Source of the DNA: Spirochaeta sp.
GTDB lineage: Bacteria > Spirochaetota > Spirochaetia > DSM-27196 > Alkalispirochaetaceae
DNA: 59,625 nt
Assembly: GCA_007130865.1 (NCBI GenBank)
Contig: SLRR01000266.1
Span: 1 to 59,625, forward strand
Direction of reading: 5' to 3'
The notes beneath the pieces were generated by a model. The model was not told the origin of the DNA and did not search any database. It was given only the letters and a program-made list of their open reading frames with translations. Every line of letters begins with the position of its first letter. Position 1 is the first letter of the stretch. The translations under genes were made by a program, and so were the position numbers. Shown piece by piece: positions 50,049-58,316 of this stretch.

Positions 50049-51037
50049 CGTTCCTCCCGATCCGTCTCGCCGCAGTCACCGCTCTGGCACAGCAGTCGCG
50101 CCGTCGGCTCGTCCACAATCAGCTCGCTCATGAAACGCGCCTTCAGGGCTGCCCGCAAGCCCGGCACCTTGTTGCGTCCACTCACGACGCAGATCGCACG
50201 GTCCACCTCCCGGTAGAGTGAGAGCGAAGGTCCACTCGCCCGCTTGTTGAGAGGAATATCTTCCCAACTCCCGTCTTCCCGGAAGAAAACGGTCGCCAGG
50301 TCACCGATCACGTTTTCCCGTTCCAGCTCCGCCATATCGTCCGGATCAAGGTATCCCTTGGAGTAAACGTGACTGGGCACACCGGCGTTCACTGATCCGA
50401 TACTGTACAGGAGGACGTTTGCCTGCTGCTGAAGTTCGATAATACGCCGGACGCTGCGCTCCCGCCACATCGCGTCCTTGGTCTCCCGGTAATCGAAGAA
50501 CGTGGGAACTGGAAAGAGCATCACGTTGGCTTCAAAATTCTGGGCAAAGTGCTGTAGAATGCTCGCGGCGTAGCGGTTATCCGGAGTAAAGGTGTTTCCC
50601 GACCCGTTAAGCTGCACGATCTTGAGACCGGGAACACGGCGGGGAATAAGATTAGAGGCGATCTCGCTGATCGTGGTACCCCAGGCGATCGCCAGAATCT
50701 CGCCACCCTGGAGGATGCTGTTCAGATAGTTGGCGGTATACCGCGCAACCCGCTCCAGCCAGACCACCTCTCCCATCAGTTCCGGTGCGGGAACGATGTG
50801 AACCCGATCGAGCCCGTAACGCTCGCAGATACTGCTCTCCAGGGGAGAGAGCGCTTTCTGCACGTTGACGATCTTGATCTCCACCATCCCGGTGGACCGG
50901 GCGTGGGACAACAAACGGCTTACTTTGGGCCGGGAGAAGTTCATCTCCCGGGCAATAGCCTCCGTGGTCAAACCCTGATAGTAGTACAGAGTGGCTACGT
51001 TCAATGCTTCCTGGTAAATACGGTCTTCAGTATTCAT
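50045..51037 (-). CDS. SorC/DeoR-type sugar-binding transcription regulator
   Basis: A 330-aa regulator. The N-terminal helix-turn-helix is GLTTEAIAREMNFSRPKVSRLLSHA. The C-terminal ligand domain, of the sugar-phosphate isomerase fold, has ILAIAWGTTISEIA, SIGSVNAGVPSH, GDLATVFF and the SorC-typical AICVVSGRNKVPGLRAALKARFMSELIVDE. It should sense a phosphorylated sugar and control nearby genes. No sugar-transport or catabolic gene is near; instead it is coupled to nif3 and lspA and divergent from the Lon-like protease gene. The ATG has no ribosome site; TAGATT lies 11 bases upstream. Confidence 0.92.
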   Translation of the reverse strand: MNTEDRIYQEALNVATLYYYQGLTTEAIAREMNFSRPKVSRLLSHARSTGMVEIKIVNVQKALSPLESSICERYGLDRVHIVPAPELMGEVVWLERVARYTANYLNSILQGGEILAIAWGTTISEIASNLIPRRVPGLKIVQLNGSGNTFTPDNRYAASILQHFAQNFEANVMLFPVPTFFDYRETKDAMWRERSVRRIIELQQQANVLLYSIGSVNAGVPSHVYSKGYLDPDDMAELERENVIGDLATVFFREDGSWEDIPLNKRASGPSLSLYREVDRAICVVSGRNKVPGLRAALKARFMSELIVDEPTARLLCQSGDCGETDREER

Positions 51038-51131
51038 AGTTGTTACTTAATCTACCACTGTAAAGCCACTTGTGAACGTTTGCAATACCGAGTCCCGGTG
51101 AGGTTGTACAATGCTTGTTTTTACTGTGTGC

Positions 51132-51160
51132 TTGTACGGCGCACGCGGTAACACTATACT
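51132..51160 (+). promoter_or_regulatory. Promoter of the Lon-like protease, leaderless type
   Basis: TTGTAC (51132-51137), 17-base spacer, TATACT (51155-51160), seven bases, ATG at 51168. The 130-bp gap to sorC holds no other gene. Confidence 0.5.
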
Positions 51161-51167
51161 CGGACGG

Positions 51168-53558
51168 ATGCACAATCGGTCCGAACGATTTCGCCTTGAT
51201 CCCGCGGTGGTACGCTTCTCCGTTCCTGCGGAGGAGATCGCGGAAGAAGATAACGGCTACAAACACCAACGAATTATCGGCCAGCCCCGGGCGGTGGAAG
51301 CACTCAAGCTCGCCGTGGCGATCCGCGCCAAAGGGTACAACGTATTCGTCGCCGGTCCCGCCGGTACGGGGAAACGGACCGCGGTGATGCGCATTCTTCG
51401 GGAGCAACCCTTCCAGCCCGACCGTCTCCGCGATATCGCGATCGTCTACAACTTCCTCCAGCCGGACCGGCCGCGAACGCTCTACTTTTCTGCCGGCGAC
51501 GCACAAAGGTTCCGTCGACGCCTGCAGGAGATGGTGGATACCCTGAAGGAGCAGCTCCCGCGCCTGCTGGAAACGAGCGGATTCCGGGAGGAACGGGACC
51601 GGATCATGCTGGACACGGAAGGCCGGGAAGCGCAGGCACTGCAGGAGTTCGAGTCCCACCTCTCTCAGGAAGGGTTCACTATCGTTCAGGTGCAGGAAGA
51701 GCAGGAGCAGCGCAGCGATATCAACCCCGTTATCGACGGCGAACCGGTACCGCTGGAAGATCTGCAAAAGCGCGTTTCCCGAGGTACGGTGGAGCAGAAC
51801 ACCTGGAACAGGATTCGGCGACGTTACTACCAGCTCATGGACCAGATGAACCAGATCTTCCTTTCGCTCCGGGGAGAACGTCTCGTTGCGGAAACACAGC
51901 TCCGGGAGCTGCAGCGGGAGACGATCGTACCGCTCCTGGACAAGCTGGTGGGGGAAATCAGCCGCGATTTTAACGGCGACAAGATTCGCGACCACCTGGA
52001 GGATCTCAAAGGCGATCTTCTCGAAAACCTGGAACTCTTTGTCCCGCAGGACCTGTCACGGGAAAACGAAATCCAGCAGGAGCTGCAGCGGTACGGTGTA
52101 AACATCCTTATAGACCACGGCAATACCCGACAGACACCGGTTGTCTTTGAAAGTCATCCGGATTTCCAGAAGCTTTTCGGTACCCAGGATATCGGTTCCG
52201 ACCCCGAAGGCAGTCACGGCTTTCTGGGGTTGCGTGGCGGCAGCCTGGTGCTCGCTTCCGGCGGCTATATCGTCCTACGGGCGGAGGACGTCCTGAGCCA
52301 CGAGGAGATCTGGGGCGGGGTCAAGCGGGTGCTGCAGGACAATGTTACGGAGATCCGCACGCCCCCGACACCGTTCGGAGCGCACCCGGCGGGACTCAAA
52401 CCGGAACCGATAGAGCTCGACCTCAAGGTCGTACTCATGGGGAGCGAGCATATATACGACCTGCTCTTCTACCAGGACGAGGAGTTCGGAAAGCTCTTCA
52501 AAGTTCTGAGCGAGTTTGACTCGGTCATGGAGAACACCGTGGAAACGCGCCGGGCATATCTCGATTTCATGCAGATGATCTGCGAGGAGGAGCATCTCCT
52601 CCCGATCGACAGTGATGGAAAAGCCGCGGTCGTCGAGTATGGTGTCCGGTTGAGCGAGTTCCGGGACAAGTTGAGCACCCGGTTCTCACTCGTGGCGGAT
52701 CTCCTGAGAGAATCGAGTCACTGGGCGGGCGCGCGCGGCGGCACGACGATCGATCGTAGCGCCGTGGAGCAGGCTCGGGAGATGCGGCGTTTTCTGCATA
52801 ATATGCCGGAGGAGAAGTTTGACGAACAACTTTCCTCGGGCGAGATGATCCTCCAGGTGGATGGTACGCGGATCGGGGCGATCAACGGCCTTTCCGTTCT
52901 CGACCGGGGGTACTACGCGTTCGGGCGCCCCATGCTGATCACCGCCCGGACCGCCCCGGGGTCCGACGGGATCATAAATATCGAACGGGAGAGCGGTCTC
53001 TCGGGAGAACTCCACGATAAGGGCATCTACATCATCCAGGGGTTTCTCCAGGCCACGTACGCAACGGACTTTCCCCTCTCGATCAACGCCAGCATCGGCT
53101 TCGAGCAGAGTTACGTGGAGATCGACGGCGATTCCGCGTCCTCCACGGAGATATACGTTCTCCTTTCTGCGATCGGAAGTCTTCCGCTGCGGCAGGATAT
53201 CGCCGTTACCGGCAGCGTAAACCAGTTCGGCCAGATCCAGCCGGTGGGCGGAATCAGCGAGAAGATCGAGGGGTTCCACGCCACGTGCACGCTCATGGGA
53301 CTCACCGGCAAACAGGGCGTTCTGATCCCGCGGACAAATATCCAGAACCTGATCCTCTCCCGGGATGTACAGGATGCGGTCGAAACGGGAACGTTTCATA
53401 TTTACGCGATCGATACGGTGGACGAAGGTATCGAGATTCTCACGGGTACCCCTGCGGGAGAACGCGGCAAGGACGGACACTTCCCGAAGAACACCGTAAA
53501 CGGGATCGTGGAGCGCCGGCTCCGGCAGATGGCGACACAAGTCAAAGATTTTTCCTGA
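51168..53558 (+). CDS. Lon-like ATP-dependent protease (AAA+ and S16 domains)
   Basis: A 796-aa protease. The N-terminal part has FRLDPAVVRFSVPAEEI and Walker A VFVAGPAGTGKRTAVMRIL. A long coiled region (residues 100-290) interrupts the ATPase domain. The second ATPase half (GSLVLASGGYIVLRAEDVL, LDLKVVLMGSEHIYDLLF) follows. The peptidase domain has the catalytic Ser in EIDGDSASSTEIY and the Lys in QPVGGISEKIEGFH. This is the LonB-like family with an insertion, not classic LonA. It removes damaged or regulatory proteins in the cytosol. The ATG at 51168 is chosen because of the promoter seven bases before it; an ATG at 51111 would lie upstream of the -35. Confidence 0.9.
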   Translation: MHNRSERFRLDPAVVRFSVPAEEIAEEDNGYKHQRIIGQPRAVEALKLAVAIRAKGYNVFVAGPAGTGKRTAVMRILREQPFQPDRLRDIAIVYNFLQPDRPRTLYFSAGDAQRFRRRLQEMVDTLKEQLPRLLETSGFREERDRIMLDTEGREAQALQEFESHLSQEGFTIVQVQEEQEQRSDINPVIDGEPVPLEDLQKRVSRGTVEQNTWNRIRRRYYQLMDQMNQIFLSLRGERLVAETQLRELQRETIVPLLDKLVGEISRDFNGDKIRDHLEDLKGDLLENLELFVPQDLSRENEIQQELQRYGVNILIDHGNTRQTPVVFESHPDFQKLFGTQDIGSDPEGSHGFLGLRGGSLVLASGGYIVLRAEDVLSHEEIWGGVKRVLQDNVTEIRTPPTPFGAHPAGLKPEPIELDLKVVLMGSEHIYDLLFYQDEEFGKLFKVLSEFDSVMENTVETRRAYLDFMQMICEEEHLLPIDSDGKAAVVEYGVRLSEFRDKLSTRFSLVADLLRESSHWAGARGGTTIDRSAVEQAREMRRFLHNMPEEKFDEQLSSGEMILQVDGTRIGAINGLSVLDRGYYAFGRPMLITARTAPGSDGIINIERESGLSGELHDKGIYIIQGFLQATYATDFPLSINASIGFEQSYVEIDGDSASSTEIYVLLSAIGSLPLRQDIAVTGSVNQFGQIQPVGGISEKIEGFHATCTLMGLTGKQGVLIPRTNIQNLILSRDVQDAVETGTFHIYAIDTVDEGIEILTGTPAGERGKDGHFPKNTVNGIVERRLRQMATQVKDFS

Positions 53559-53578
53559 GAACCGGGAAAGATCCATTC

Positions 53579-53607
53579 TTGCGGACCGCCCTCGAGATGT
53601 CTATACT
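53579..53607 (+). promoter_or_regulatory. Promoter of the HDOD gene, leaderless type
   Basis: TTGCGG (53579-53584), 17-base spacer, TATACT (53602-53607), seven bases, ATG at 53615. The arrangement is the same as for the Lon-like gene just upstream. Confidence 0.5.
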
Positions 53608-53614
53608 GTTGCTC

Positions 53615-55135
53615 ATGAGCGAGGGTAATAAACCGACAATTCTGGACAAGGCGCGGGGCGCCGCGCACGCGCAGAAGCCGTTTTCGATCAAGAGCTATAC
53701 GCTTCCCCACAGCACGGAGATGCAGATCGAAGAGATCCTCGCTACGTTTTTGAAGGAGCTGGACCGGGAGGTGCTGAAGGATTCAATCGCCTATTGCCTT
53801 CGGGAGCTCACCACCAACGCGAAGAAAGCAAATACCAAGCGGGTCTACTTCGAGGAGAAGGAGCTTGACCTGAACAATGACGAGCACTACCGCGTGGGCA
53901 TGACAACGTTCAAGAACGATACCCTTGACAACATAGCCTACTGGCTCGAGAAACAGGAGCAGGCGGGTTTCTACATCCGGGTGAGTTTTCATATCCAGGC
54001 GCGGGAGCTGTCGATCAAAGTAGCCAACAATACGGAAATCACCCGGAAGGAACAGATACGGATCTACGACCGCATCGCCCGGTCACGGGCGTTCCGTAGC
54101 CTGGAGGAAGCGATGACCGCCGTCCTGGACGACAGTGAAGGAGCGGGACTGGGCATCGTGATCCTGGTACTCATGCTGAAGAAACTCGGTCTGGACGAGG
54201 ACGCCTTCGATATCGACGTGGAAAACAGTGAGACCGTGGCCCGTCTGGTGATACCCATGGACAAGACGAAGGTAGAGCACCTCTCCCGCATGTCCGAGGA
54301 GCTTGCGAACCATATCGAGTCGCTCCCGCAGTTTCCGGAGAGCATCCTGGAACTGCGCAAACTTCTGGAAGATCCGGACGCGGAAGTATCGGAAATCGCG
54401 CGATTGCTGAGCAAGGACCCGGGCCTCACGGCGGACCTCCTCAGGACGGTGAACAGCGCCCGGTACATGCTGCCTCGACGGATGGATAACGTCGTTGAAG
54501 CGGTAAAGGTCGTCGGTTTGCGTGGCCTCCGGCAGATGCTCTTCAGCTACGGTACGCAGAGAGTACTCGGTCACGGCGAGGACAACGCGGTCTCCCGGAA
54601 TCTCTGGGATCACAGCCAGCGGACAGCGTTCTACGCGTACGGTATCGCCCGGCACGTGTGCAAACGCAAGGATATCCTGGACGACGTGTACGTGGGAGGC
54701 ATCCTCCACGACATGGGCAAGATCGTCTTCTCAAATCTCAAACCTGAGACGGTGGAGCGGATCCGCACGTTCTCGCAACAGCGGGGCATCCCCTCCTCCG
54801 TGTTCGAGGAGATGTCCAACGGGATCGACCACGCGGAAGTAGGCGCTCAGCTGGCGCAACGCTGGAACTTCCCGGATGTACTGGTACAGACGATCCGTTA
54901 TCACCACGCACCGCTCAAAGCGCAACCGCAGTACCGTGACGTGGTCGCCACGGTGTATCTCGCAAACGAACTGGCCAACATGAGCGACGGCGGGTACGAG
55001 CTGATCGACGGACGGGTGCTGAGAGTTCTGCGAATAGATTCCATGGACCGTCTCAAGAACTTTTACCAGCGGCTGCGCGACCAGTACGACTCGGAGTTTT
55101 CCGCTCTGGAACGCCGGCGACAGGACGACCGCTAA
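53615..55135 (+). CDS. ATPase-like domain fused to HDOD domain
   Basis: A 506-aa cytosolic signalling protein. Residues 55-215 look like a GHKL ATPase module: N box CLRELTTNAKKAN at 61-73 and glycine box DDSEGAGLGIVILVLML at 172-187. The first glycine box is poor (VANNTEI in place of DNG) and no His for phosphorylation is seen. Residues 235-430 are an HDOD domain (LPQFPESILELRKLLEDP, LSKDPGLTADLLRTVNSARYM, VVGLRGLRQMLFSYG) with HDMGKIVF kept. The C terminus includes HHAPLKAQ. HDOD proteins regulate stress and motility responses. The pairing with an ATPase-like module suggests a switch controlled by nucleotide. Confidence 0.82.
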   Translation: MSEGNKPTILDKARGAAHAQKPFSIKSYTLPHSTEMQIEEILATFLKELDREVLKDSIAYCLRELTTNAKKANTKRVYFEEKELDLNNDEHYRVGMTTFKNDTLDNIAYWLEKQEQAGFYIRVSFHIQARELSIKVANNTEITRKEQIRIYDRIARSRAFRSLEEAMTAVLDDSEGAGLGIVILVLMLKKLGLDEDAFDIDVENSETVARLVIPMDKTKVEHLSRMSEELANHIESLPQFPESILELRKLLEDPDAEVSEIARLLSKDPGLTADLLRTVNSARYMLPRRMDNVVEAVKVVGLRGLRQMLFSYGTQRVLGHGEDNAVSRNLWDHSQRTAFYAYGIARHVCKRKDILDDVYVGGILHDMGKIVFSNLKPETVERIRTFSQQRGIPSSVFEEMSNGIDHAEVGAQLAQRWNFPDVLVQTIRYHHAPLKAQPQYRDVVATVYLANELANMSDGGYELIDGRVLRVLRIDSMDRLKNFYQRLRDQYDSEFSALERRRQDDR

Positions 55136-55162
55136 GACAACGCACCCTCTGCACGACACATC

Positions 55163-55244
55163 CCGCTTGACGCTTGCAACGTGACGCCTCGCGCTTGACG
55201 CGGGCCGCTTGACGCTTGCAACGTGACGCCTCGCGCTTGACGCG
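55163..55244. repeat. 42-bp direct repeat, two copies
   Basis: Two identical 40-base blocks (55163-55202 and 55205-55244) start 42 bases apart. Each contains TTGACG twice, as part of GCTTGACGC. The block lies between the HDOD stop and the glutaredoxin promoter. Confidence 0.85.
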
Positions 55245-55276
55245 AATCGCATACTATAGTATTTTCTCTATATAAT
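55237..55276 (+). promoter_or_regulatory. Promoter region of the glutaredoxin-osmC pair with palindrome
   Basis: The last TTGACG of the direct repeat (55237-55242) is 17 bases before TATTTT (55260-55265). A perfect TATAAT stands at 55271-55276. The 12-bp palindrome ATACTATAGTAT (55251-55262) lies where a regulator could block or help either promoter. Confidence 0.45.
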
Positions 55277-55298
55277 AAGAACAAGATAGGAGTTACAT

Positions 55299-55529
55299 AT
55301 GGCAGTAACTGTGTATTCCACACCGCAGTGCAGTTTCTGTACCCAGGTGAAAAAGTACTTCAAAGAAAACCGCGTCCCCTTCCGGGACTACGATGTCTCC
55401 CGCGACCAGCGCCGAGCGGAAGAAATGTTCCGCAAGTCCGGCCAGATGGGGGTGCCTGTTCTTGATATCCACGGTAAAGTGATCGTTGGTTTTGACAAGA
55501 CCAAGATCGACAAAGCTCTACGGAGGTAA
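55299..55529 (+). CDS. Glutaredoxin-like thioredoxin-fold protein
   Basis: A 76-aa single-domain redox protein. The active-site disulfide is in STPQCSFCTQVKK, the cis-proline loop is GVPVLDIHG and the glutathione/lysine helix ends IVGFDKTKIDKALRR. It resembles NrdH/YruB glutaredoxins. It should reduce disulfides in the cytosol. AGGAG lies six bases before the ATG. It is three bases from osmC and shares its transcript, forming a thiol-based peroxide-defence pair (inference). Confidence 0.92.
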   Translation: MAVTVYSTPQCSFCTQVKKYFKENRVPFRDYDVSRDQRRAEEMFRKSGQMGVPVLDIHGKVIVGFDKTKIDKALRR

Positions 55530-55531
55530 CG

Positions 55532-55945
55532 ATGGCTTCAACAAAAGCGACCTGGCGCGGCGATATGTCCTTCAGCGTGGACCTGCAGGGACACTCCTTC
55601 ATCGTCGATGCCGATGAGGCTGTAGGTGGTTCCGACCAGGGTCCCCGACCGAAGGCGCTAATGCTCAGCGCTCTGGCGGGGTGTACCGGCATGGACGTGG
55701 TGGCGATCCTCAGGAAGATGCAGATGCCTTTCGATCGGTTTGAGATCGCCGTGGAAGGTGACAGCGCGACGGACCACCCGAAAGTGTTCAAAAAGGTGAC
55801 CGTAGTCTACTCGTTCTGGGGAGACTCTCTGGACGAGGGTAAGATCAATAAGGCGATCCAGCTCTCGCACGACAAATACTGCCCCGTGATCGGCACGATG
55901 CAGGAACTCGCCGAGATCGGTCACACGGTACATCTCAACCCCTGA
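55532..55945 (+). CDS. OsmC/Ohr-type hydroperoxide-resistance protein
   Basis: A 137-aa protein of the OsmC family. The two reactive cysteines are in SALAGCTGMDVVAIL and HDKYCPVIGTM. These act on organic hydroperoxides, reduced by lipoylated or thiol partners. GGAGG lies inside the end of the glutaredoxin gene. Its last 11 bases overlap the end of the convergent methyltransferase gene. Confidence 0.92.
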   Translation: MASTKATWRGDMSFSVDLQGHSFIVDADEAVGGSDQGPRPKALMLSALAGCTGMDVVAILRKMQMPFDRFEIAVEGDSATDHPKVFKKVTVVYSFWGDSLDEGKINKAIQLSHDKYCPVIGTMQELAEIGHTVHLNP

Positions 55946-56756
55946 CCGCGTGATACAGCAGAATACCCGCCGCCACCCCCACATTGAGGGACCGCTTGGG
56001 TCCTCCGTGGGGGATCGTCAGGACTCCACCGGAACAGTGTGCCAGCTCCAACGTGATCGGAGAGACACCGTACTGCTCGTGTCCCACTACCACCACCGCC
56101 GGTAACACCACCGGCAACTCCAGAAGTGGGGCGCCCCCCGTCTCCAGCGCGTATACGCGCACGCCCCCGTTCTCCGTCTCATCGTTCTCCAAATCCGCCG
56201 CGTCACTGAGCAGACCGATCGCGTCGTCCAGCGTACCGCCGCGACAGGACACGAGTTCGGTAGCGCCCATGGCAGCGCGCTGCAGACGGGGATGATCGAG
56301 CGGCGGGCACCCGTCACTCAATACAACGGCAGTAATACCAAAGGCCGCGGCGGAGCGGATGATATTTCCCGCGTTGAAGGGTGAGCGCAGTTCCTCCAGA
56401 TACAGTATCAGTGGCGCCGGCGGATAAGCTTCCGATCGAACGAGGCTGCGGGGAGCGGTATCGAAGATACGATCGGCGTCGCTGTCCACGGCGCCGGCGG
56501 CTTCCCGGTCCAGGATATTCTGCAACCAGACAAACCTCCGCGGACTGTGATCATCCTGGAGCGCCCGGGCGGCAGCATCGCGAAGCTCCGGGCTGCACGT
56601 GGAAGAGTCCACGAGTTCCCGCAGCACCTCGCGAACATACCGCGCGTCCGCCAGAAGTTGTACCGAGCCATCCGATTGCAGTGTAAAGAGTGTCCTCATC
56701 ACCCGACGTCTTCCCCGAGACCCCAGGGACGGAACGCGCCGGGGTGCGAGATTCAT
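55935..56756 (-). CDS. SpoU/TrmH-family RNA 2'-O-ribose methyltransferase
   Basis: A 273-aa SPOUT enzyme. Motif 1 is SPFNAGNIIRSAAAFG, motif 2 is VVVVGHEQYGVSP and motif 3 is IPHGGPKRSLNVGVAAGILLY, the knot that binds SAM. The N-terminal 110 residues do not resemble the usual substrate-binding domain. The RNA target (tRNA or rRNA) is not evident. The ATG shares one base with the upstream stop (TGATG); a later ATG at 56699 would drop 19 basic residues. It is coupled to the iron-ADH-fold gene. Confidence 0.85.
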   Translation of the reverse strand: MNLAPRRVPSLGSRGRRRVMRTLFTLQSDGSVQLLADARYVREVLRELVDSSTCSPELRDAAARALQDDHSPRRFVWLQNILDREAAGAVDSDADRIFDTAPRSLVRSEAYPPAPLILYLEELRSPFNAGNIIRSAAAFGITAVVLSDGCPPLDHPRLQRAAMGATELVSCRGGTLDDAIGLLSDAADLENDETENGGVRVYALETGGAPLLELPVVLPAVVVVGHEQYGVSPITLELAHCSGGVLTIPHGGPKRSLNVGVAAGILLYHAVRG

Positions 56757-57901
56757 CAGTACGCGGTAGACACCAGACGCTGCAGCTCCGCTACACCGGC
56801 TCCACCGGGAACGCCGCCGAGTATCTCCAGGTCCGCCACCTGCTCGGCGCAGTGGCTGAGCTCATCCAATGTCACGTCCAGATCCCGGAGTCGTACCGGT
56901 AGATCGAGCTGGCTCACGAGCTTCCGGATTCCCCTGACCGCGCGCGGCGCGTCTTCCGCAGGAGAAATTCCGGAAATGGGTTCGCCCAAAGCTTCCGCCA
57001 CACGTGCGGCTTTCTCCTGGTTCTTGGAAACGAGGTAGTCCATTACATGTGGCAGCAGGATACTCGCTACCCAGGACTTGGGCAGACTGAACCTGGCGTT
57101 GATTCCATATGAGAGAGCGCCACCCGCGCCCTGACCGGTTACGCCCAGCGCCATCGCGGTCAGCAAACCCGCTTCCGCCGCCCGGGCACGAAATCGTCCG
57201 TCCGAGGGTTGCTTCACTCCGGTGATCGCGGCGCCGTGAAGCTCACGGATCACCCGTTCCAGAAGGGCATCGGAATACAGCGAGGTATTGGTTGAGAAAT
57301 ACCCCTCGATCGCAGCGAGCATCGTATCCAGAATCGCCGCAAGAGCGTACTTGCTGGAGAGGGTCTGGGCGAAATTGGTCTCCACCACTACGGAGCTCAC
57401 CGTCCCGGGCACGATCCGCACGATCCGAACCCGTTCCGCCATGGAATCGCGCATGATCGCCTCGTCACGCATCATAAGGTGATTCCGGAACGACGTGGGG
57501 ATCTCGATATACGGCAGGGAGGAATCGGTCTTTTTCCCTTCCATGAGGTCGCCGATCTTCAGAGGACTGGTTGCGATATTAGCCACACACCGTGCAACCG
57601 AGAGAACACGCATCCCGCCAAGCCCCACCACGACCTGGGTCTTGCTCGCCCGGGCCAGGGAGGCGATCTCGTTTACCCGGGAGGAATTGGAGTTGGGCAT
57701 CAACTCGTCGTACACCATGAGTTCCAGACCGGACCGTTTAAGGATCTCCACGGTCCGCTCTATATGCTTGCCTTCGTGCAACACACCTTCTGTTACAAGC
57801 AGCGCCCGTGTTCCATGTTCTCGCGCCAGCGGTCCGAGCTGCGGAAGGACATCTTGTCCGAAAACAACTGTGGATGGCAATTTGATCGAAAAATTACGCA
57901 T
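56756..57901 (-). CDS. Iron-alcohol-dehydrogenase fold protein lacking metal ligands
   Basis: A 381-aa protein with the group III ADH layout: N-terminal strand FSIKLPSTVVFGQDVLPQLG, a nucleotide-domain helix, then an all-helical domain with AAIEGYFS and ASILLPHVMDYL. Against E. coli FucO, the ligand Asp is kept (Asp192), but the three metal His are Ala196, Gly261 and Lys275. The NAD loop GGGS is GLGGMRV, and the PTTAGT motif has become PTSFRN. Full length and clean coding suggest a preserved non-enzymatic or altered role rather than decay. It is coupled to the SpoU gene and preceded by a terminator. Confidence 0.85.
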   Translation of the reverse strand: MRNFSIKLPSTVVFGQDVLPQLGPLAREHGTRALLVTEGVLHEGKHIERTVEILKRSGLELMVYDELMPNSNSSRVNEIASLARASKTQVVVGLGGMRVLSVARCVANIATSPLKIGDLMEGKKTDSSLPYIEIPTSFRNHLMMRDEAIMRDSMAERVRIVRIVPGTVSSVVVETNFAQTLSSKYALAAILDTMLAAIEGYFSTNTSLYSDALLERVIRELHGAAITGVKQPSDGRFRARAAEAGLLTAMALGVTGQGAGGALSYGINARFSLPKSWVASILLPHVMDYLVSKNQEKAARVAEALGEPISGISPAEDAPRAVRGIRKLVSQLDLPVRLRDLDVTLDELSHCAEQVADLEILGGVPGGAGVAELQRLVSTAY

Positions 57902-57915
57902 TTGTTTTAATCCAT

Positions 57916-57946
57916 AAAAAAAGCAGTGCCTTCAGTATAGCACTGC
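57916..57946 (-). terminator. Intrinsic terminator of the flgM unit
   Basis: On the minus strand GCAGTGC (57940-57946) pairs with GCACTGC (57923-57929) over a ten-base loop and seven T follow. It separates flgM from the ADH-fold gene. Confidence 0.85.
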
Positions 57947-57979
57947 CTTCGTTCTCTACAACTCATCGGTCGAGAAGAG

Positions 57980-58267
57980 TCAGCCAAGATCAAAAACGGA
58001 GATCAGCTCCTCAGCGACCGCCTCTACAACACGATCCGAGATATAGGATGGATCCTCCAGTTTCTGGCGGACCTCGGCTACACGATCCTGCCGGATCTCG
58101 GGGAGGTTGCGCGCTTGCTCCACCGCCTGCATGATCTCCGAGCGAACCTTAGCCTCGTCGGAAACAGAGATCGAGTCACCGCTCTTGTGTGCATCCGGTC
58201 GCTCAACTTTCTCAGATTTGTTAAACTTCTGAATCGGGTCAACCGGACCCAGCCTGTCAATCGTCAT
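57980..58267 (-). CDS. flgM: FlgM-type anti-sigma-28 factor
   Basis: A 95-aa protein that begins TIDRLGPVDPIQKFNKSEK, a form I associate with spirochaete FlgM. It has SISVSDEAKVRSEIMQAVEQARNLPEIRQDRV and a C-terminal helix LEDPSYISDRVVEAVAEELIS, which binds sigma-28 (FliA). It keeps late flagellar genes off until the hook is complete. The ATG at 58267 has AAGGATGG upstream; a longer frame to 58342 adds unrelated residues. No other flagellar gene is in the window. Confidence 0.85.
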   Translation of the reverse strand: MTIDRLGPVDPIQKFNKSEKVERPDAHKSGDSISVSDEAKVRSEIMQAVEQARNLPEIRQDRVAEVRQKLEDPSYISDRVVEAVAEELISVFDLG

Positions 58268-58316
58268 CGATTGATCCATCCTTTCAAGCACATTATCGGT
58301 CTTTCCCGCGATTATT

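Noticed and set aside
55163-55244. CRISPR-like repeat
   Set aside because: Only two copies, no unique spacers between them (a two-base join) and no cas genes.
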